Below are positions 51,376-59,670 of a DNA stretch of 64,000 nt, piece after piece. Every line of letters begins with the position of its first letter. Position 1 is the stretch's first letter. The position numbers and the translations under genes were made by a program. Source of the DNA: Chloroflexota bacterium (GTDB taxonomy: Bacteria; Chloroflexota; Dehalococcoidia; Lucifugimonadales; UBA1127). The notes beneath the pieces were generated by a model that saw only the letters and a list, made by a program, of their open reading frames with translations, made no database searches and was not told where the DNA came from. The stretch lies in the NCBI GenBank assembly GCA_026713825.1, contig JAPONS010000067.1, forward strand, positions 1 through 64,000, written 5' to 3'.

Positions 51376-52518
51376 CTACGCCGCAGCGTGCTCCAAGGCA
51401 CCGTCCGGCGTCCGCACCCGGAGAAAGCGCTCGCGGTCTTCGTGGGCCTGCCCGTTCAGTTGGCCCTTGAGGGCGAGGCGAGCGCGCTCCAACCGCTCTT
51501 CCGCCAGCCGGTCAGCCGCCTCGTGGGGCGGGATGCCGCGCTTGTGGGAAACGCTGAGCACCTCGGTCACGGTATCGTAGATATGCCCGACGCGCTCGCG
51601 CGCGATGTTCTCGTCGTAGCCATCCACCTCGACGGCCAGGTTGATGACGCCACCGGCGTTGATGATGAAGTCGGGCACGTAGACGATTCCGTGATGCCAG
51701 AGCTTTCGGCCGTCGTCCGGGGTCAGCAACTGGTTGTTGGCGGCGCCGGCCACAACCTTGGCTCGCAGGCGGCGGATGGTCTTCTCGTTCAGGACGCCAC
51801 CGAGGGCGCAGGGCGCGAAGACATCGCACTCGACGTCGTAGATGGCATCGGGGTCCTCCAACACGCGGCAGTTGAGGAGCCTGGCACGCTCCAGGGCCTC
51901 ACGGTCCACGTCCGTGACGGTGACGCGTGCGCCGGCGGCCAACAAGTGGCCGACCAGGGAGTTCGCCACCTTGCCGAAACCCTGTACAGCAACGGTCACA
52001 TCCTTCAGGCAGTCCACGCCGAACGCCTCGTAAACGGCTGCCTCCATGCCGCGGTACACGCCAAAGCCGGTGATGTGGGACGTGTTTCCGCTGCCACCCA
52101 TATGGGCGGGCAGGCCCACGACGTGGCGGGTCTCCTTGCTCATCTCGACAAGGCGCTCCGGTGTAACGCCGACGTCTTCCGTGGTGATGTAGCGGCCGCC
52201 GAGAGAGTCGACGTGGCGGGCAAAGGCGCGGATGGCCGCGTTGGAGACGCCGGTGCTGGGGTCAGCCCAGATGAGGCCTTTGCCGCCGCCGAAGTCCAGA
52301 CCGGCCGCCGCGCTCTTGTACGTCATGGCGCGTGCAAGCCGGAGCACGTCGGCAAGGGCGTCGGCTTCAGTGGCGTGGGGCCAGATGCGCACGCCGCCCA
52401 GCGAGGGTCCAAGGGTGGTGTCGTGGATACATACAAAGGCTCGGAGGCCGGAGGTCTTGTCGACCGCAACCAAGAGTTGCTCGTAGTCGCCGGTCTGCAG
52501 GGTCTCGATGATGTCCAT
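51376..52518 (-). CDS. Leucine/phenylalanine-type amino-acid dehydrogenase
   Basis: A 380-residue Glu/Leu/Phe/Val dehydrogenase that deaminates a branched-chain or aromatic amino acid to the oxo-acid with NAD. The catalytic residues match leucine dehydrogenase: Lys68 in AMTYKSAAAGL and Lys80 in FGGGKGLIWAD; TEDVG and the Rossmann loop VQGFGKVANS follow. The C-terminal 30 residues after LARLALKGQ are extra and polar. The promoter carries a large palindrome and a GC-rich leader hairpin. Leucine or valine is the likeliest substrate. Confidence 0.9.
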   Translation of the reverse strand: MDIIETLQTGDYEQLLVAVDKTSGLRAFVCIHDTTLGPSLGGVRIWPHATEADALADVLRLARAMTYKSAAAGLDFGGGKGLIWADPSTGVSNAAIRAFARHVDSLGGRYITTEDVGVTPERLVEMSKETRHVVGLPAHMGGSGNTSHITGFGVYRGMEAAVYEAFGVDCLKDVTVAVQGFGKVANSLVGHLLAAGARVTVTDVDREALERARLLNCRVLEDPDAIYDVECDVFAPCALGGVLNEKTIRRLRAKVVAGAANNQLLTPDDGRKLWHHGIVYVPDFIINAGGVINLAVEVDGYDENIARERVGHIYDTVTEVLSVSHKRGIPPHEAADRLAEERLERARLALKGQLNGQAHEDRERFLRVRTPDGALEHAAA

Positions 52519-52533
52519 CGTTTGCCTCCTCTC

Positions 52534-52557
52534 CGGCGCCGGAGCGGCCCGGCGCCG
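52534..52557 (-). promoter_or_regulatory. Leader hairpin before dehydrogenase gene
   Basis: CGGCGCC pairs with GGCGCCG around a 10-base loop, directly before the GGAGG ribosome site. It could tune translation, but no ligand-binding class is recognised. Confidence 0.4.
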
Positions 52558-52580
52558 CGTCCAATTAACCTTCTCTTTCC

Positions 52581-52620
52581 ATTATACGCGATTTTCGCTT
52601 GGTGTGACGAAATTCGTCAC
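52581..52620 (-). promoter_or_regulatory. Promoter with palindromic operator for dehydrogenase gene
   Basis: On the minus strand a consensus TATAAT (52581-52586) is separated by exactly 17 bases from a perfect 17-base palindrome GTGACGAATTTCGTCAC (52604-52620) that occupies the -35 position. No TTGACA is present, so the palindrome is probably a regulator site. Its core ACGAATTTCGT is also in the FAH promoter near 3618. Confidence 0.6.
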
Positions 52621-52672
52621 GCATTTTGGGCGAGCGTCAACACATATGGAGGCGTGGCGTTAAACTCGAACA

Positions 52673-52698
52673 AGGAGGCGGGCTTGCGCCCGCCTCCT
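52673..52698 (-). terminator. Hairpin terminator of the ABC exporter pair
   Basis: AGGAGGCGGGC pairs with its complement over 11 base pairs around a four-base loop, 28 bases beyond the stop of the permease gene. The downstream tail is only moderately T-rich. Confidence 0.6.
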
Positions 52699-52725
52699 CA
52701 ACATTCGTCAGCGTGGTCCGGTGGA

Positions 52726-53463
52726 CTACAAGTCGCGACTGTTCATCAACCGGACGGCCAGGATAGGCAGAACAAGAACGGGGATGATGCCGATGATGAT
52801 CAGCACTGTGACTTCGGCAGAAAGCGACTTGCCCTGCAACACCAATGGCAGGTTGCCCAACACCCCCTCGGGCGAAAAATCCTCGGCGTAAGCGATGTCA
52901 AGGATGCCAAGGGCCATGTACCAGATAACGCCAAGCACCACCAGGCCAAGCATGGTGTTGTTGACCAGCACACTCACGGTTATGCCGAGGAAGGAGAGAA
53001 CGGTGATCAAGAGCACCCAGTAGGCGATGCCGACAAGAATGCCCTCCACGGTCATGTCATTGTTCAGGGACATTGCACGCATCAGGAAAGCCGTCGGCGC
53101 TACGACGACGAGGAACATGACGGCATTGCCAAAGGACCGGGAAACCAGCTTCGCCAAGAGGTAGGGCGTCGGGGCGATGCCGCGGCTGATAATGGACTCG
53201 CCCAAGAAACGGAACTCCTGCGATATGGCGCTGACGCTATTGGCCATGATCACAAGGCTGCCCAACGCCACGTACAGGACGAGAGCCCAGCCCATAAGGA
53301 AAGAGGAGTCGTCGATGAAGTTGCGGGACACAATGACGGCCACGATGCCGCCAAGCACTGTGAGAGAAAACCAGAACCTGACGATCCAAGACTTCGCCAG
53401 GATCATAAGGTCGTATTCGAGCAGACACAGGAACGCGTTGGTGCCAAGGCCTCTACGCATCAA
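52726..53463 (-). CDS. ABC-2 type permease
   Basis: A 245-residue membrane protein with about six hydrophobic helices. It fits the ABC-2 exporter pattern: a cytosolic N terminus, then helices near 25-47 and 58-80, paired helices about 105-130 and 145-170, a helix near 172-195 and a last one near 222-240. It overlaps the upstream ATPase gene by 4 bases, forming a two-gene exporter. The transported substrate is unknown. A hairpin terminator follows. Confidence 0.82.
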   Translation of the reverse strand: MMRRGLGTNAFLCLLEYDLMILAKSWIVRFWFSLTVLGGIVAVIVSRNFIDDSSFLMGWALVLYVALGSLVIMANSVSAISQEFRFLGESIISRGIAPTPYLLAKLVSRSFGNAVMFLVVVAPTAFLMRAMSLNNDMTVEGILVGIAYWVLLITVLSFLGITVSVLVNNTMLGLVVLGVIWYMALGILDIAYAEDFSPEGVLGNLPLVLQGKSLSAEVTVLIIIGIIPVLVLPILAVRLMNSRDL

Positions 53464-54527
53464 TTCACCTCATCAGATGAAGCAGAGCGGAGCGAGGGCA
53501 GACCCTCCCGAGGGTTCCTGGACGGTGGGTAGATCCCCAACTGGGCCATGATGTCCTCAGTGTCCAGCGCCCTGGCGAAGCCCTTCCGCCGATCTTCCTG
53601 CAACGTCTTCAGGAAGGCGTCCTCCAGGTCACCGGCAGGCTGGATTGACTTGAGGACCACCCCGTGGCGGGCAAGAGCATCCAGCACCTGGCTAAGGACC
53701 GAGATAAACTCGCCTTCCCTGTTGTTAAACGCAATACGCACCGTGTTTGCTCCAAGCCGCTCGAACTGGATGCCGCGCACTTCCACCGACGCGGCCTGGA
53801 GGCCGAGCTCGACTTCACCCTCCACGAGCACGTCGATAGTATTAGCAAGGGCGAGCTGCTTCATATCGAGGACGGAGCCGGTGAACACCAGCTTCCCATG
53901 ATTCAGGATGCCCACGTAGTCACAGGTCTCATCGGCGTCGGGCAGGATGTGGGTGGACAGGATGATGGTCTTGCCCTTGCGGCGGAGCTCCTCAAAAAGG
54001 TCCAAGGTGTAGTGGCGGCCCTCCGGGTCAAGGCCGATGGTCGGCTCGTCCAGGAGGAGGAGGTCGGGGTCATTCATGAGGGCGGCGGCAATGCCTAGCC
54101 GGGTGCGCTGCCCACTGGACAGGTGCTCAACGCGCTGGGACGAGGCTTGCAGGAGGTCCATAGCGTGCAACAGCGCTGAAAGCCTGGGTTTTCGGATACT
54201 GGTGGTGATGCCGAAGAGTTTGCCCACGAGGTCCAGGTATGTGATAGGCGTCATGTCGATGGGAAAGTTGCCGTTCTGAGAGTGAAAGCCAATTCGGCGG
54301 CGGAGGTGGCCCGATGAGAGGTTCATCGGCTCCTGGAAGACACGTATTGTCCCCGCAGTCGGGCGCTGGAGGCCCATGATGAGGCGGAGCGCCGTACTCT
54401 TGCCGGCGCCGTTGGGGCCAATGAGACCAAAGATGCATCCCTGTGGAATGGAGAGGTTGACGCTATTGAGGGCAATCTGCCGTGTCTCGTAAATCTTCGT
54501 CAGGTCCACCGTCTCAACAACGTCCAT
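53460..54527 (-). CDS. ABC-2 type exporter ATPase
   Basis: A 355-residue ATPase: Walker A GPNGAGKSTALR, Q-loop FHSQNGNFP, signature HLSSGQRTRLGIAAAL, Walker B LLLLDEPTIGLDP and the H-loop STHILPDADE. The C-terminal domain of about 130 residues is longer than a plain nucleotide-binding domain and resembles the extra region of CcmA/NatA-type exporters. Paired with the overlapping permease gene. It is divergent from the DsbA-like selenoprotein gene. Confidence 0.9.
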   Translation of the reverse strand: MDVVETVDLTKIYETRQIALNSVNLSIPQGCIFGLIGPNGAGKSTALRLIMGLQRPTAGTIRVFQEPMNLSSGHLRRRIGFHSQNGNFPIDMTPITYLDLVGKLFGITTSIRKPRLSALLHAMDLLQASSQRVEHLSSGQRTRLGIAAALMNDPDLLLLDEPTIGLDPEGRHYTLDLFEELRRKGKTIILSTHILPDADETCDYVGILNHGKLVFTGSVLDMKQLALANTIDVLVEGEVELGLQAASVEVRGIQFERLGANTVRIAFNNREGEFISVLSQVLDALARHGVVLKSIQPAGDLEDAFLKTLQEDRRKGFARALDTEDIMAQLGIYPPSRNPREGLPSLRSASSDEVN

Positions 54528-54685
54528 GTTTGCTCCTTGCGAAAGCTACTCGCTATATTCGCACAAGTCTGGAAGGCCGGGCAATAGGACAGCTACGCGG
54601 GTAATCCCGTGTTGGCGTGCAGCAACTGCTTTGACGCTGGGGCGGCGTCCCTCTACAATGAGCCCACTTGATCGGGAGGTGCGGC

Positions 54686-55324
54686 ATGGCGAAGCTTTCT
54701 TGCGACGTGTTTTATGACTACACCTGACCCTTTGTCTACAACGCAGCCGTGTGGCTGGAGTCGGCACAAGAGACGGCGGGTGACGAACTGGAACTGAACT
54801 GGCGCGGCTTCCTGCTGGAGCAGATCAACAGCAAGGAGGGCGCGGACTGGAAGGTCTGGGAGCAACCTGACGATTATGAGTTCCGGGGCATGTGGGCGCT
54901 CCGGGCTGGCGAGGCCGCCAAGGCACAGGGATCTGAAGTGTTCAAGAAGTTCCATATGGCCCTACTCCGAGCCCGGCACGAGGAGCGCGTCAACGTCGGC
55001 GACCGCGAGGCGCTGATGGAGATTGCGGGTCGTGTGGGGTTGGACCTCGAGCAGTTTCGCGCCGACATGGAGGACCCGGCGACCAAGGACAAAGTGGCCG
55101 CCGACCACATAGAGGCCGTCGAGAGCTTTGGCGTCTTCGGCACCCCCACGTTCGTGTTCCCCAACGGCGCCGCGGCCTTCGTCAAGCTGCTCAAACCGCC
55201 AGAGGCCCGCGCCTCCCGCGCATTGGAGTTGCTGGCAGAAATGATGGAGGACCACATCTACATCGGCGAAGTGAAGCGTCCCCAGCCGCCGTGGCCCAAG
55301 GGCGCCTTCACCGCCGGGAGTTAG
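54686..55324 (+). CDS. DsbA-like thioredoxin-fold protein, predicted selenoprotein
   Basis: A 212-residue DsbA/FrnE-like protein when the in-frame TGA at 54725-54727 is read as selenocysteine 14. The start then is AKLSCDVFYDYT-U-PFVYN, with Sec at the place of the first active-site Cys of DSBA-like proteins (YDYxCP). No second Cys is present (UPFV), so it is a one-selenol type. The later cis-Pro loop GVFGTPTFVFPNG is intact. A GGGAGG site lies 6 bases before the ATG, confirming the start upstream of the TGA. A SECIS-like hairpin follows the TGA. No signal peptide, so it is probably cytosolic. RNase III follows after 9 bases. Confidence 0.83.
54744..54757 (+). promoter_or_regulatory. Bacterial SECIS-like hairpin
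   Basis: CAGCC pairs with GGCTG around a GTGT loop, with 21 bases between the UGA and the loop and G as the first loop base. This satisfies the bacterial SECIS spacing and loop rule. Confidence 0.6.
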
Positions 55325-55333
55325 TGTCGTCGA

Positions 55334-56065
55334 ATGAACCTGGACCTGGCGCAGGTCGAGCAGGCCCTAGGCGTCGGATTCCACGACGCGGGTCTGCTGC
55401 GCCTGAGCCTGACCCACAGCTCCTACGTCAACGAGCACCCCCAAGACACTCCCGCATCCAATGAGAGGCTGGAGTACTTGGGGGACGCCTTTTTGGACAT
55501 GGTAGTTGCCCGCAAGCTGTACCTTGACCACCCCGAGATGACCGAGGGGGACCTCACGGAGGCGCGGGCCTCCCTCGTACGCGGCGAGACTTTGAGCGCG
55601 GCGGCAGTTGAGCTGGGTCTCGGCGAGCACCTGCTGCTGGGCCAAGGTGAAGAGCAGACGGGCGGCAGGGCCAAGCCCAACAATCTTGCGTGCGCACTGG
55701 AGGCACTTGTGGGGGCCGTCTACCTTGACCAGGGCCACGAGGCGGCGGAGGTCTTTGTGCTGCGTGTCTTGCAGCCCTACATCGGAGCAGTTGGCGCCAA
55801 TCAAGTAGCGCAGGACCCCAAGTCCCTGCTACAAGAGATGGCGCAAGCCAAAGGACTTGGCGTTCCGCGTTACCGGGCGCTCTCGGAATCGGGGCCGGGG
55901 CACGACCGCACCTTCACCGTTGAGGTTGTCGTAGCCGACGAGGCGCTCGCGCAGGGCAGCGGACGGCGTAAGGTGGAGGCGGAGCGCCAGGCCGCAAGAG
56001 CCGCACTGGCGCACATTGAGAGGGCCTTGGCCGGGGGCGCGAATGAACCGGAGACAGCGCCGTAG
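55334..56065 (+). CDS. rnc: Ribonuclease III
   Basis: A 243-residue double-stranded RNA endonuclease used in rRNA processing and mRNA decay. The signature NERLEYLGDAFLDMVVA (43-59) includes Glu47 and Asp51, and Glu123 in ALEALVGAVYLDQG completes the metal site. The C-terminal dsRNA-binding domain covers about 160-232 with HDRTFTVEVVVADEALAQGSGRRKVEAERQAA spacing. It may be co-transcribed with the selenoprotein gene upstream. Confidence 0.96.
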   Translation: MNLDLAQVEQALGVGFHDAGLLRLSLTHSSYVNEHPQDTPASNERLEYLGDAFLDMVVARKLYLDHPEMTEGDLTEARASLVRGETLSAAAVELGLGEHLLLGQGEEQTGGRAKPNNLACALEALVGAVYLDQGHEAAEVFVLRVLQPYIGAVGANQVAQDPKSLLQEMAQAKGLGVPRYRALSESGPGHDRTFTVEVVVADEALAQGSGRRKVEAERQAARAALAHIERALAGGANEPETAP

Positions 56066-56174
56066 GAGGCCTCAGCGCGGCGATAGTCAGGGCAACGCGC
56101 GTCCGATATGGCCGTGGATAGCTCTCGCGGCTTTGGTCGCGGTGACAATCGCGCTTGCAAGGACCATACTCTAG
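56043..56174 (+). CDS. Possible small membrane peptide
   Basis: A 43-residue frame overlapping the end of rnc: an Arg-rich start (NRRQRRRRPQRG) and one hydrophobic helix (IWPWIALAALVAVTIALA). The charge and helix layout is that of a single-pass peptide, but no ribosome site is clear and homologues are unknown to me. Confidence 0.3.
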   Translation: MNRRQRRRRPQRGDSQGNARPIWPWIALAALVAVTIALARTIL

Positions 56175-56190
56175 CGACCGGGAGGGCGCG

Positions 56191-56436
56191 ATGCGGTGGA
56201 TATTCCTTCGGCCTGCAGCGGCCGTGGTCGGTTGGGGCATCGCCTTGCTCTCGCTGAAGTTGGCGATGCTGGGAGCGCTCCGCTTCTTCCTGGTCACCGG
56301 AGGGAGCCCGGCATACATACTTCGCCGCAAACGCTGGTATGAGACGAGTGTGCTTGGCCGGCCAATGGGGCTTCGCGGGGCGTTGCACTTCGGGCTTTGG
56401 GCGGCGGAACAGGGCCGAGCCCGACATTGGCCATAG
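56191..56436 (+). CDS. Small membrane protein of unknown function
   Basis: An 81-residue frame with GGGAGG 6 bases before its ATG. Two hydrophobic stretches (about 7-22 and 24-35) are followed by a basic segment LRRKRWYETSVLGRPMGLRG and a less structured end. The good ribosome site supports translation; no family recognised. Confidence 0.5.
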   Translation: MRWIFLRPAAAVVGWGIALLSLKLAMLGALRFFLVTGGSPAYILRRKRWYETSVLGRPMGLRGALHFGLWAAEQGRARHWP

Positions 56437-56489
56437 TGGGGGAAGCCCGTCGCCCGTTTGAGCCGAGGAAGGACATAGGTTAGAATTGC

Positions 56490-56516
56490 TTGACAGCCCA
56501 GTATTGGTATGATACT
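56490..56516 (+). promoter_or_regulatory. Possible promoter of oligopeptide ABC operon
   Basis: TTGACA (56490-56495) and GATACT (56511-56516) with a 15-base spacer, about 175 bases before the first permease gene. AGTAT/ATACT arms in the spacer could be an operator. A second TTGACA lies at 56615 with a poor -10. Confidence 0.35.
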
Positions 56517-56690
56517 TATTTGCAAAATGCATCTTGTGCCCAGGGGGAAGGGCAAGGTGTGCTTTCCACACAACGTCTATATCTCTCGGGAATCCCTGTA
56601 CCGGTAGCGCAGTGTTGACATGACAAAGTACAATCTGCGCACTCTCAAAGCTGCTCCGATGCAGCGATACGAAGGAGAAACGAGGAGGAC

Positions 56691-57611
56691 ATGCAGCGAT
56701 ACATCATCATCAGGTTGATCCAATCGGTGTTTACGCTCATTGGCGTGAGCATCATCGTCTTCTCCCTCGCAAGGCTCTCCGGCAACCCGCTCGACGTGCT
56801 CCTGCCGGACGAGGCCGACGACGAGACGTTCATCCGCATCAGCGAGCTCTGGGGCCTCAACGACCCGTGGTACGTCCAATACTTCACCTTCGTCAAGAAC
56901 GCCTCCCGCGGTGAGTTCGGCCCTTCCTTCAAGTGGCAGGGCCGCACGGCGATGGAGCTTGTGATTCTTCACCTGCCGGCAACGCTTCAACTAGCATCCA
57001 TATCAATCGGTGTGTCGGTGCTGTTAGCCGTGCCCATTGGAGTTATGTCAGCCGTGAAGAAGGGAACCATGCTAGATACAATCGGGAAGCTCATTGCCCT
57101 TCTGGGGCAGTCGCTTCCCTCATTCTGGCTGGCCATCGTGCTCATCTGGATCTTCGCGGTCCAGCTGGGGTGGTTCCCGACATCCGGCAGGGGCGGCTTT
57201 TCCAACATGGTGCTGCCGGCCGTCGCGCTGGGGTGGTTCTCGGTGGCGTCATTCATGCGCCTGACCCGCTCCTCCATGCTGAACGTGCTGGACAGCGAGT
57301 ACATCAAGCTCGCGCGCATCAAGGGCCTGCCGGAGTGGAAGGTAGTTTGGAAGCACGGCCTGAAGAACGCCGCCATCCCACCGCTGACCGTATTCGGCGC
57401 AATCGTCGTGGGCCAGATGACGGGCTCAGTGACTATCGAGACGGTGTTCGCGTGGCCGGGCGTCGGCTTGCTGGCGCTGCAGGCGGTGAACGCCCGCGAC
57501 TACCAGGTCATTCAAGCCGTGACGATGTTCATCTCAGTGCTGTTCATCGGCATGAACCTGCTCATCGACATCCTTTACGCGTACATTGACCCACGTATCA
57601 GGTTCAACTAA
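56691..57611 (+). CDS. Oligopeptide-type ABC permease, DppB-like
   Basis: A 306-residue permease with the usual DppB plan: helix 1 (about 9-29) after QRYIIIRLIQSVFTLIGVS, a periplasmic loop with LGLNDPW-type residues (LWGLNDPWYVQYFTF), then five helices and the coupling loop KLARIKGLPEWKVVWKHGLKNAAIPP. First gene of a four-gene operon (B, C, D, F). An ACGAGGAGG ribosome site precedes the ATG. Size is standard, unlike the permeases at 36.9-39.4 kb. Confidence 0.94.
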   Translation: MQRYIIIRLIQSVFTLIGVSIIVFSLARLSGNPLDVLLPDEADDETFIRISELWGLNDPWYVQYFTFVKNASRGEFGPSFKWQGRTAMELVILHLPATLQLASISIGVSVLLAVPIGVMSAVKKGTMLDTIGKLIALLGQSLPSFWLAIVLIWIFAVQLGWFPTSGRGGFSNMVLPAVALGWFSVASFMRLTRSSMLNVLDSEYIKLARIKGLPEWKVVWKHGLKNAAIPPLTVFGAIVVGQMTGSVTIETVFAWPGVGLLALQAVNARDYQVIQAVTMFISVLFIGMNLLIDILYAYIDPRIRFN

Positions 57612-57663
57612 GCGTACAGGCTCGCATCAACACAAGAAGTCGAAGGAATAGGGAGAACTGGAA

Positions 57664-58590
57664 ATGGCGACTGAGGGAAACGTTCTACAATTGCCGCAGA
57701 GGCTGCCCTGGTACAGTGTGGCAAGGCTGAGGCATCTTACCAACCTGATTTTCAAGGAGTACCCTGTAGTCTGGTTGACCATCCTCTTCCTGGTGCTGAT
57801 CTTCCCTGCGCTGACGGCAGACTTTACCGCTCCCCACGACCCGCTGAAGCAGCAGCTCAGCAAGCGGCTCACGCCTCCGGTGTGGGACCAAACCGGGGAG
57901 AAGCCGGGCAGCTGGTCCAACATTCTGGGAACTGACAAGCAGGGCCGGGACATCCTGAGCCGCATCATGCACGGCTCCCGCATCTCCCTGATGGTCTCGC
58001 TCTCCGCATTGGCAATTGGAGGCACCATCGGCACGACGTTGGGCCTTGTTTCCGGCTACTTCGGCCGGTGGGTTGACCACCTGATCATGCGTGTGGTCGA
58101 TACATTCCTCGCCTTGCCTCTGATTTTGATGGCCCTAGTAATCGTGGCGGTCTTCGGACCAAGTTTCTACACGGCCATCGGAGTGATATCAGTGCTCCTA
58201 TGGTCGCGGTACACGCGGCAGATTCGGGCTGAGGTCCTGTCCATCAAGGCGCTGGACTTCGTAGCCCGCGCCCGGGTGGCCGGTTGCTCCAACTTGCGGA
58301 TCATCGTCAAGCACGTCTTCCCGAACGTGGTCAACACGCTGATCGTGCTTGCGACGCTGCAGGTGGGAACCGTGATTCTGCTGGAGGCCACGCTCAGCTT
58401 CCTTGGCGCCGGAATCCCGCGGCCGAACCCGGCTTGGGGCGTCATGGTGGCGGACGGCCGGGACCACATCGCGAGCGCTTGGTGGATCGCCGTTATGCCC
58501 GGACTGGCGATCATGTTCGTGGTGTTGTCCATGAACATGATGGGCGACTGGCTCCGCGACAAACTTGATCCGAAACTGCGGCAGGTGTAA
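57664..58590 (+). CDS. Oligopeptide-type ABC permease, DppC-like
   Basis: A 308-residue permease of standard size. It has an N-terminal helix (about 36-56), the motif GTDKQGRDILSRIMHGSRISL that marks DppC, then five helices with the coupling loop DFVARARVAGCSNLRIIVKHVFPNV and LSFLGAGIPRPNPAWG. It would form the channel with the DppB-like protein encoded upstream. The next gene starts 4 bases after its stop. Confidence 0.95.
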   Translation: MATEGNVLQLPQRLPWYSVARLRHLTNLIFKEYPVVWLTILFLVLIFPALTADFTAPHDPLKQQLSKRLTPPVWDQTGEKPGSWSNILGTDKQGRDILSRIMHGSRISLMVSLSALAIGGTIGTTLGLVSGYFGRWVDHLIMRVVDTFLALPLILMALVIVAVFGPSFYTAIGVISVLLWSRYTRQIRAEVLSIKALDFVARARVAGCSNLRIIVKHVFPNVVNTLIVLATLQVGTVILLEATLSFLGAGIPRPNPAWGVMVADGRDHIASAWWIAVMPGLAIMFVVLSMNMMGDWLRDKLDPKLRQV

Positions 58591-58594
58591 TGCG

Positions 58595-59650
58595 ATGACC
58601 ACAGAGTCGGAAAACTACCGAGAGCCCGAAAAGAACATCGGTGAAGTGGTCCTGGACGTTAGGGACCTGCGAACCTACCTCTACACGCGGTGGGGCATCA
58701 CCAAGGCCGTTGACGGCCTGAGCTTTCAGGTGCGGGCGGGCGAGACGCTTGGCATTGTGGGCGAGTCCGGATGCGGCAAGAGCATGACGGCGCTGACTCT
58801 GCTGCGACTCGCACCCAAGCCGGCCGCCAGGATTGTGAGCGGCGAGATCCACTTGGATGGGGAGAATATCCTGGAGCGGCCGGAGTCGGAGATGCGGTTC
58901 GTTCGCGGCCAGAAGATCTCCATGATCCTGCAGGACCCGATGACCTCCCTGAACCCCGTGTTCACCATCGGCAACCAGATGGTGGAAGCACTGGGCATGT
59001 ACTACCAGGAGGAGCAGCAGCGGGGGCTGCGGGAGCGAGCCGTCGACATTCTACGGCGGATGGGCGTGGCCGCGCCGGAACGGCGAGTACTGGACTTTCC
59101 CCACCAAATGAGCGGCGGCATGAAACAGCGCGTGGTAGGCGCCATGGCAATCGCCGGCACACCGCGCGTTCTTATTTGCGACGAGCCAACGACTGCGCTC
59201 GACGTGACGATTCAAGCGCAATACCTGCGGCTGCTGAAGCAGGTGCAGGCCGAGTCCGGTGTCTCCATCATCTTCATCACGCACGACATGGGCGTTGTGG
59301 CGAAGATGTGTGACCGTGCGCTGGTCATGTACGCCGGTCGCGTGGTGGAGCAGGGTGACATCCGCACGCTCTTCAAGAACCCGTCGCACCCGTACACCAA
59401 GGCCCTGATGGCCTCGGTGCCCTCCATGGAGGAAAAGCACGTTGACAAGCTCTACTCCATCGAGGGGCAGCCCCCCGCCCTCTTCGACCTCCCAGTGGGT
59501 TGCCGTTTCGCCAACCGATGTGAGTTCGCGACGGACAAGTGCGTCGAGGCATACCCGCCGTCCTTCGCCAACGAGCAGGGCCACTCTGCCGACTGCTGGC
59601 TGTTGGAGGGGCAGAGTGACTGGCGTCAAGTGGCGGAAGCCGCCGTATAA
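58595..59650 (+). CDS. Oligopeptide-type ABC ATPase, DppD-like
   Basis: A 351-residue ATPase. Walker A GESGCGKSMTAL, Q-loop ILQDPMTSLNPVF, signature QMSGGMKQRV and Walker B LICDEPTTALD are all present. The C-terminal region has GCRFANRCEFATDKCVEAYP, the Cys-rich segment of the family. It energises import together with the DppF partner encoded next. The ATG close to the permease stop was chosen over a longer frame inside the permease gene. Confidence 0.95.
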   Translation: MTTESENYREPEKNIGEVVLDVRDLRTYLYTRWGITKAVDGLSFQVRAGETLGIVGESGCGKSMTALTLLRLAPKPAARIVSGEIHLDGENILERPESEMRFVRGQKISMILQDPMTSLNPVFTIGNQMVEALGMYYQEEQQRGLRERAVDILRRMGVAAPERRVLDFPHQMSGGMKQRVVGAMAIAGTPRVLICDEPTTALDVTIQAQYLRLLKQVQAESGVSIIFITHDMGVVAKMCDRALVMYAGRVVEQGDIRTLFKNPSHPYTKALMASVPSMEEKHVDKLYSIEGQPPALFDLPVGCRFANRCEFATDKCVEAYPPSFANEQGHSADCWLLEGQSDWRQVAEAAV

Positions 59651-59670
59651 CCTGATCTTTTGGAGGAATC

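Noticed and set aside
51388-53532. A 714-codon plus-strand frame across the dehydrogenase and ABC genes
   Set aside because: Antisense to well-supported genes, and its product is compositionally biased.
54749-55324. Starting the DsbA-like gene at the internal GTG
   Set aside because: That start lacks a ribosome site and removes the active-site segment; the upstream ATG has GGGAGG at 6 bases and is in frame through a TGA.
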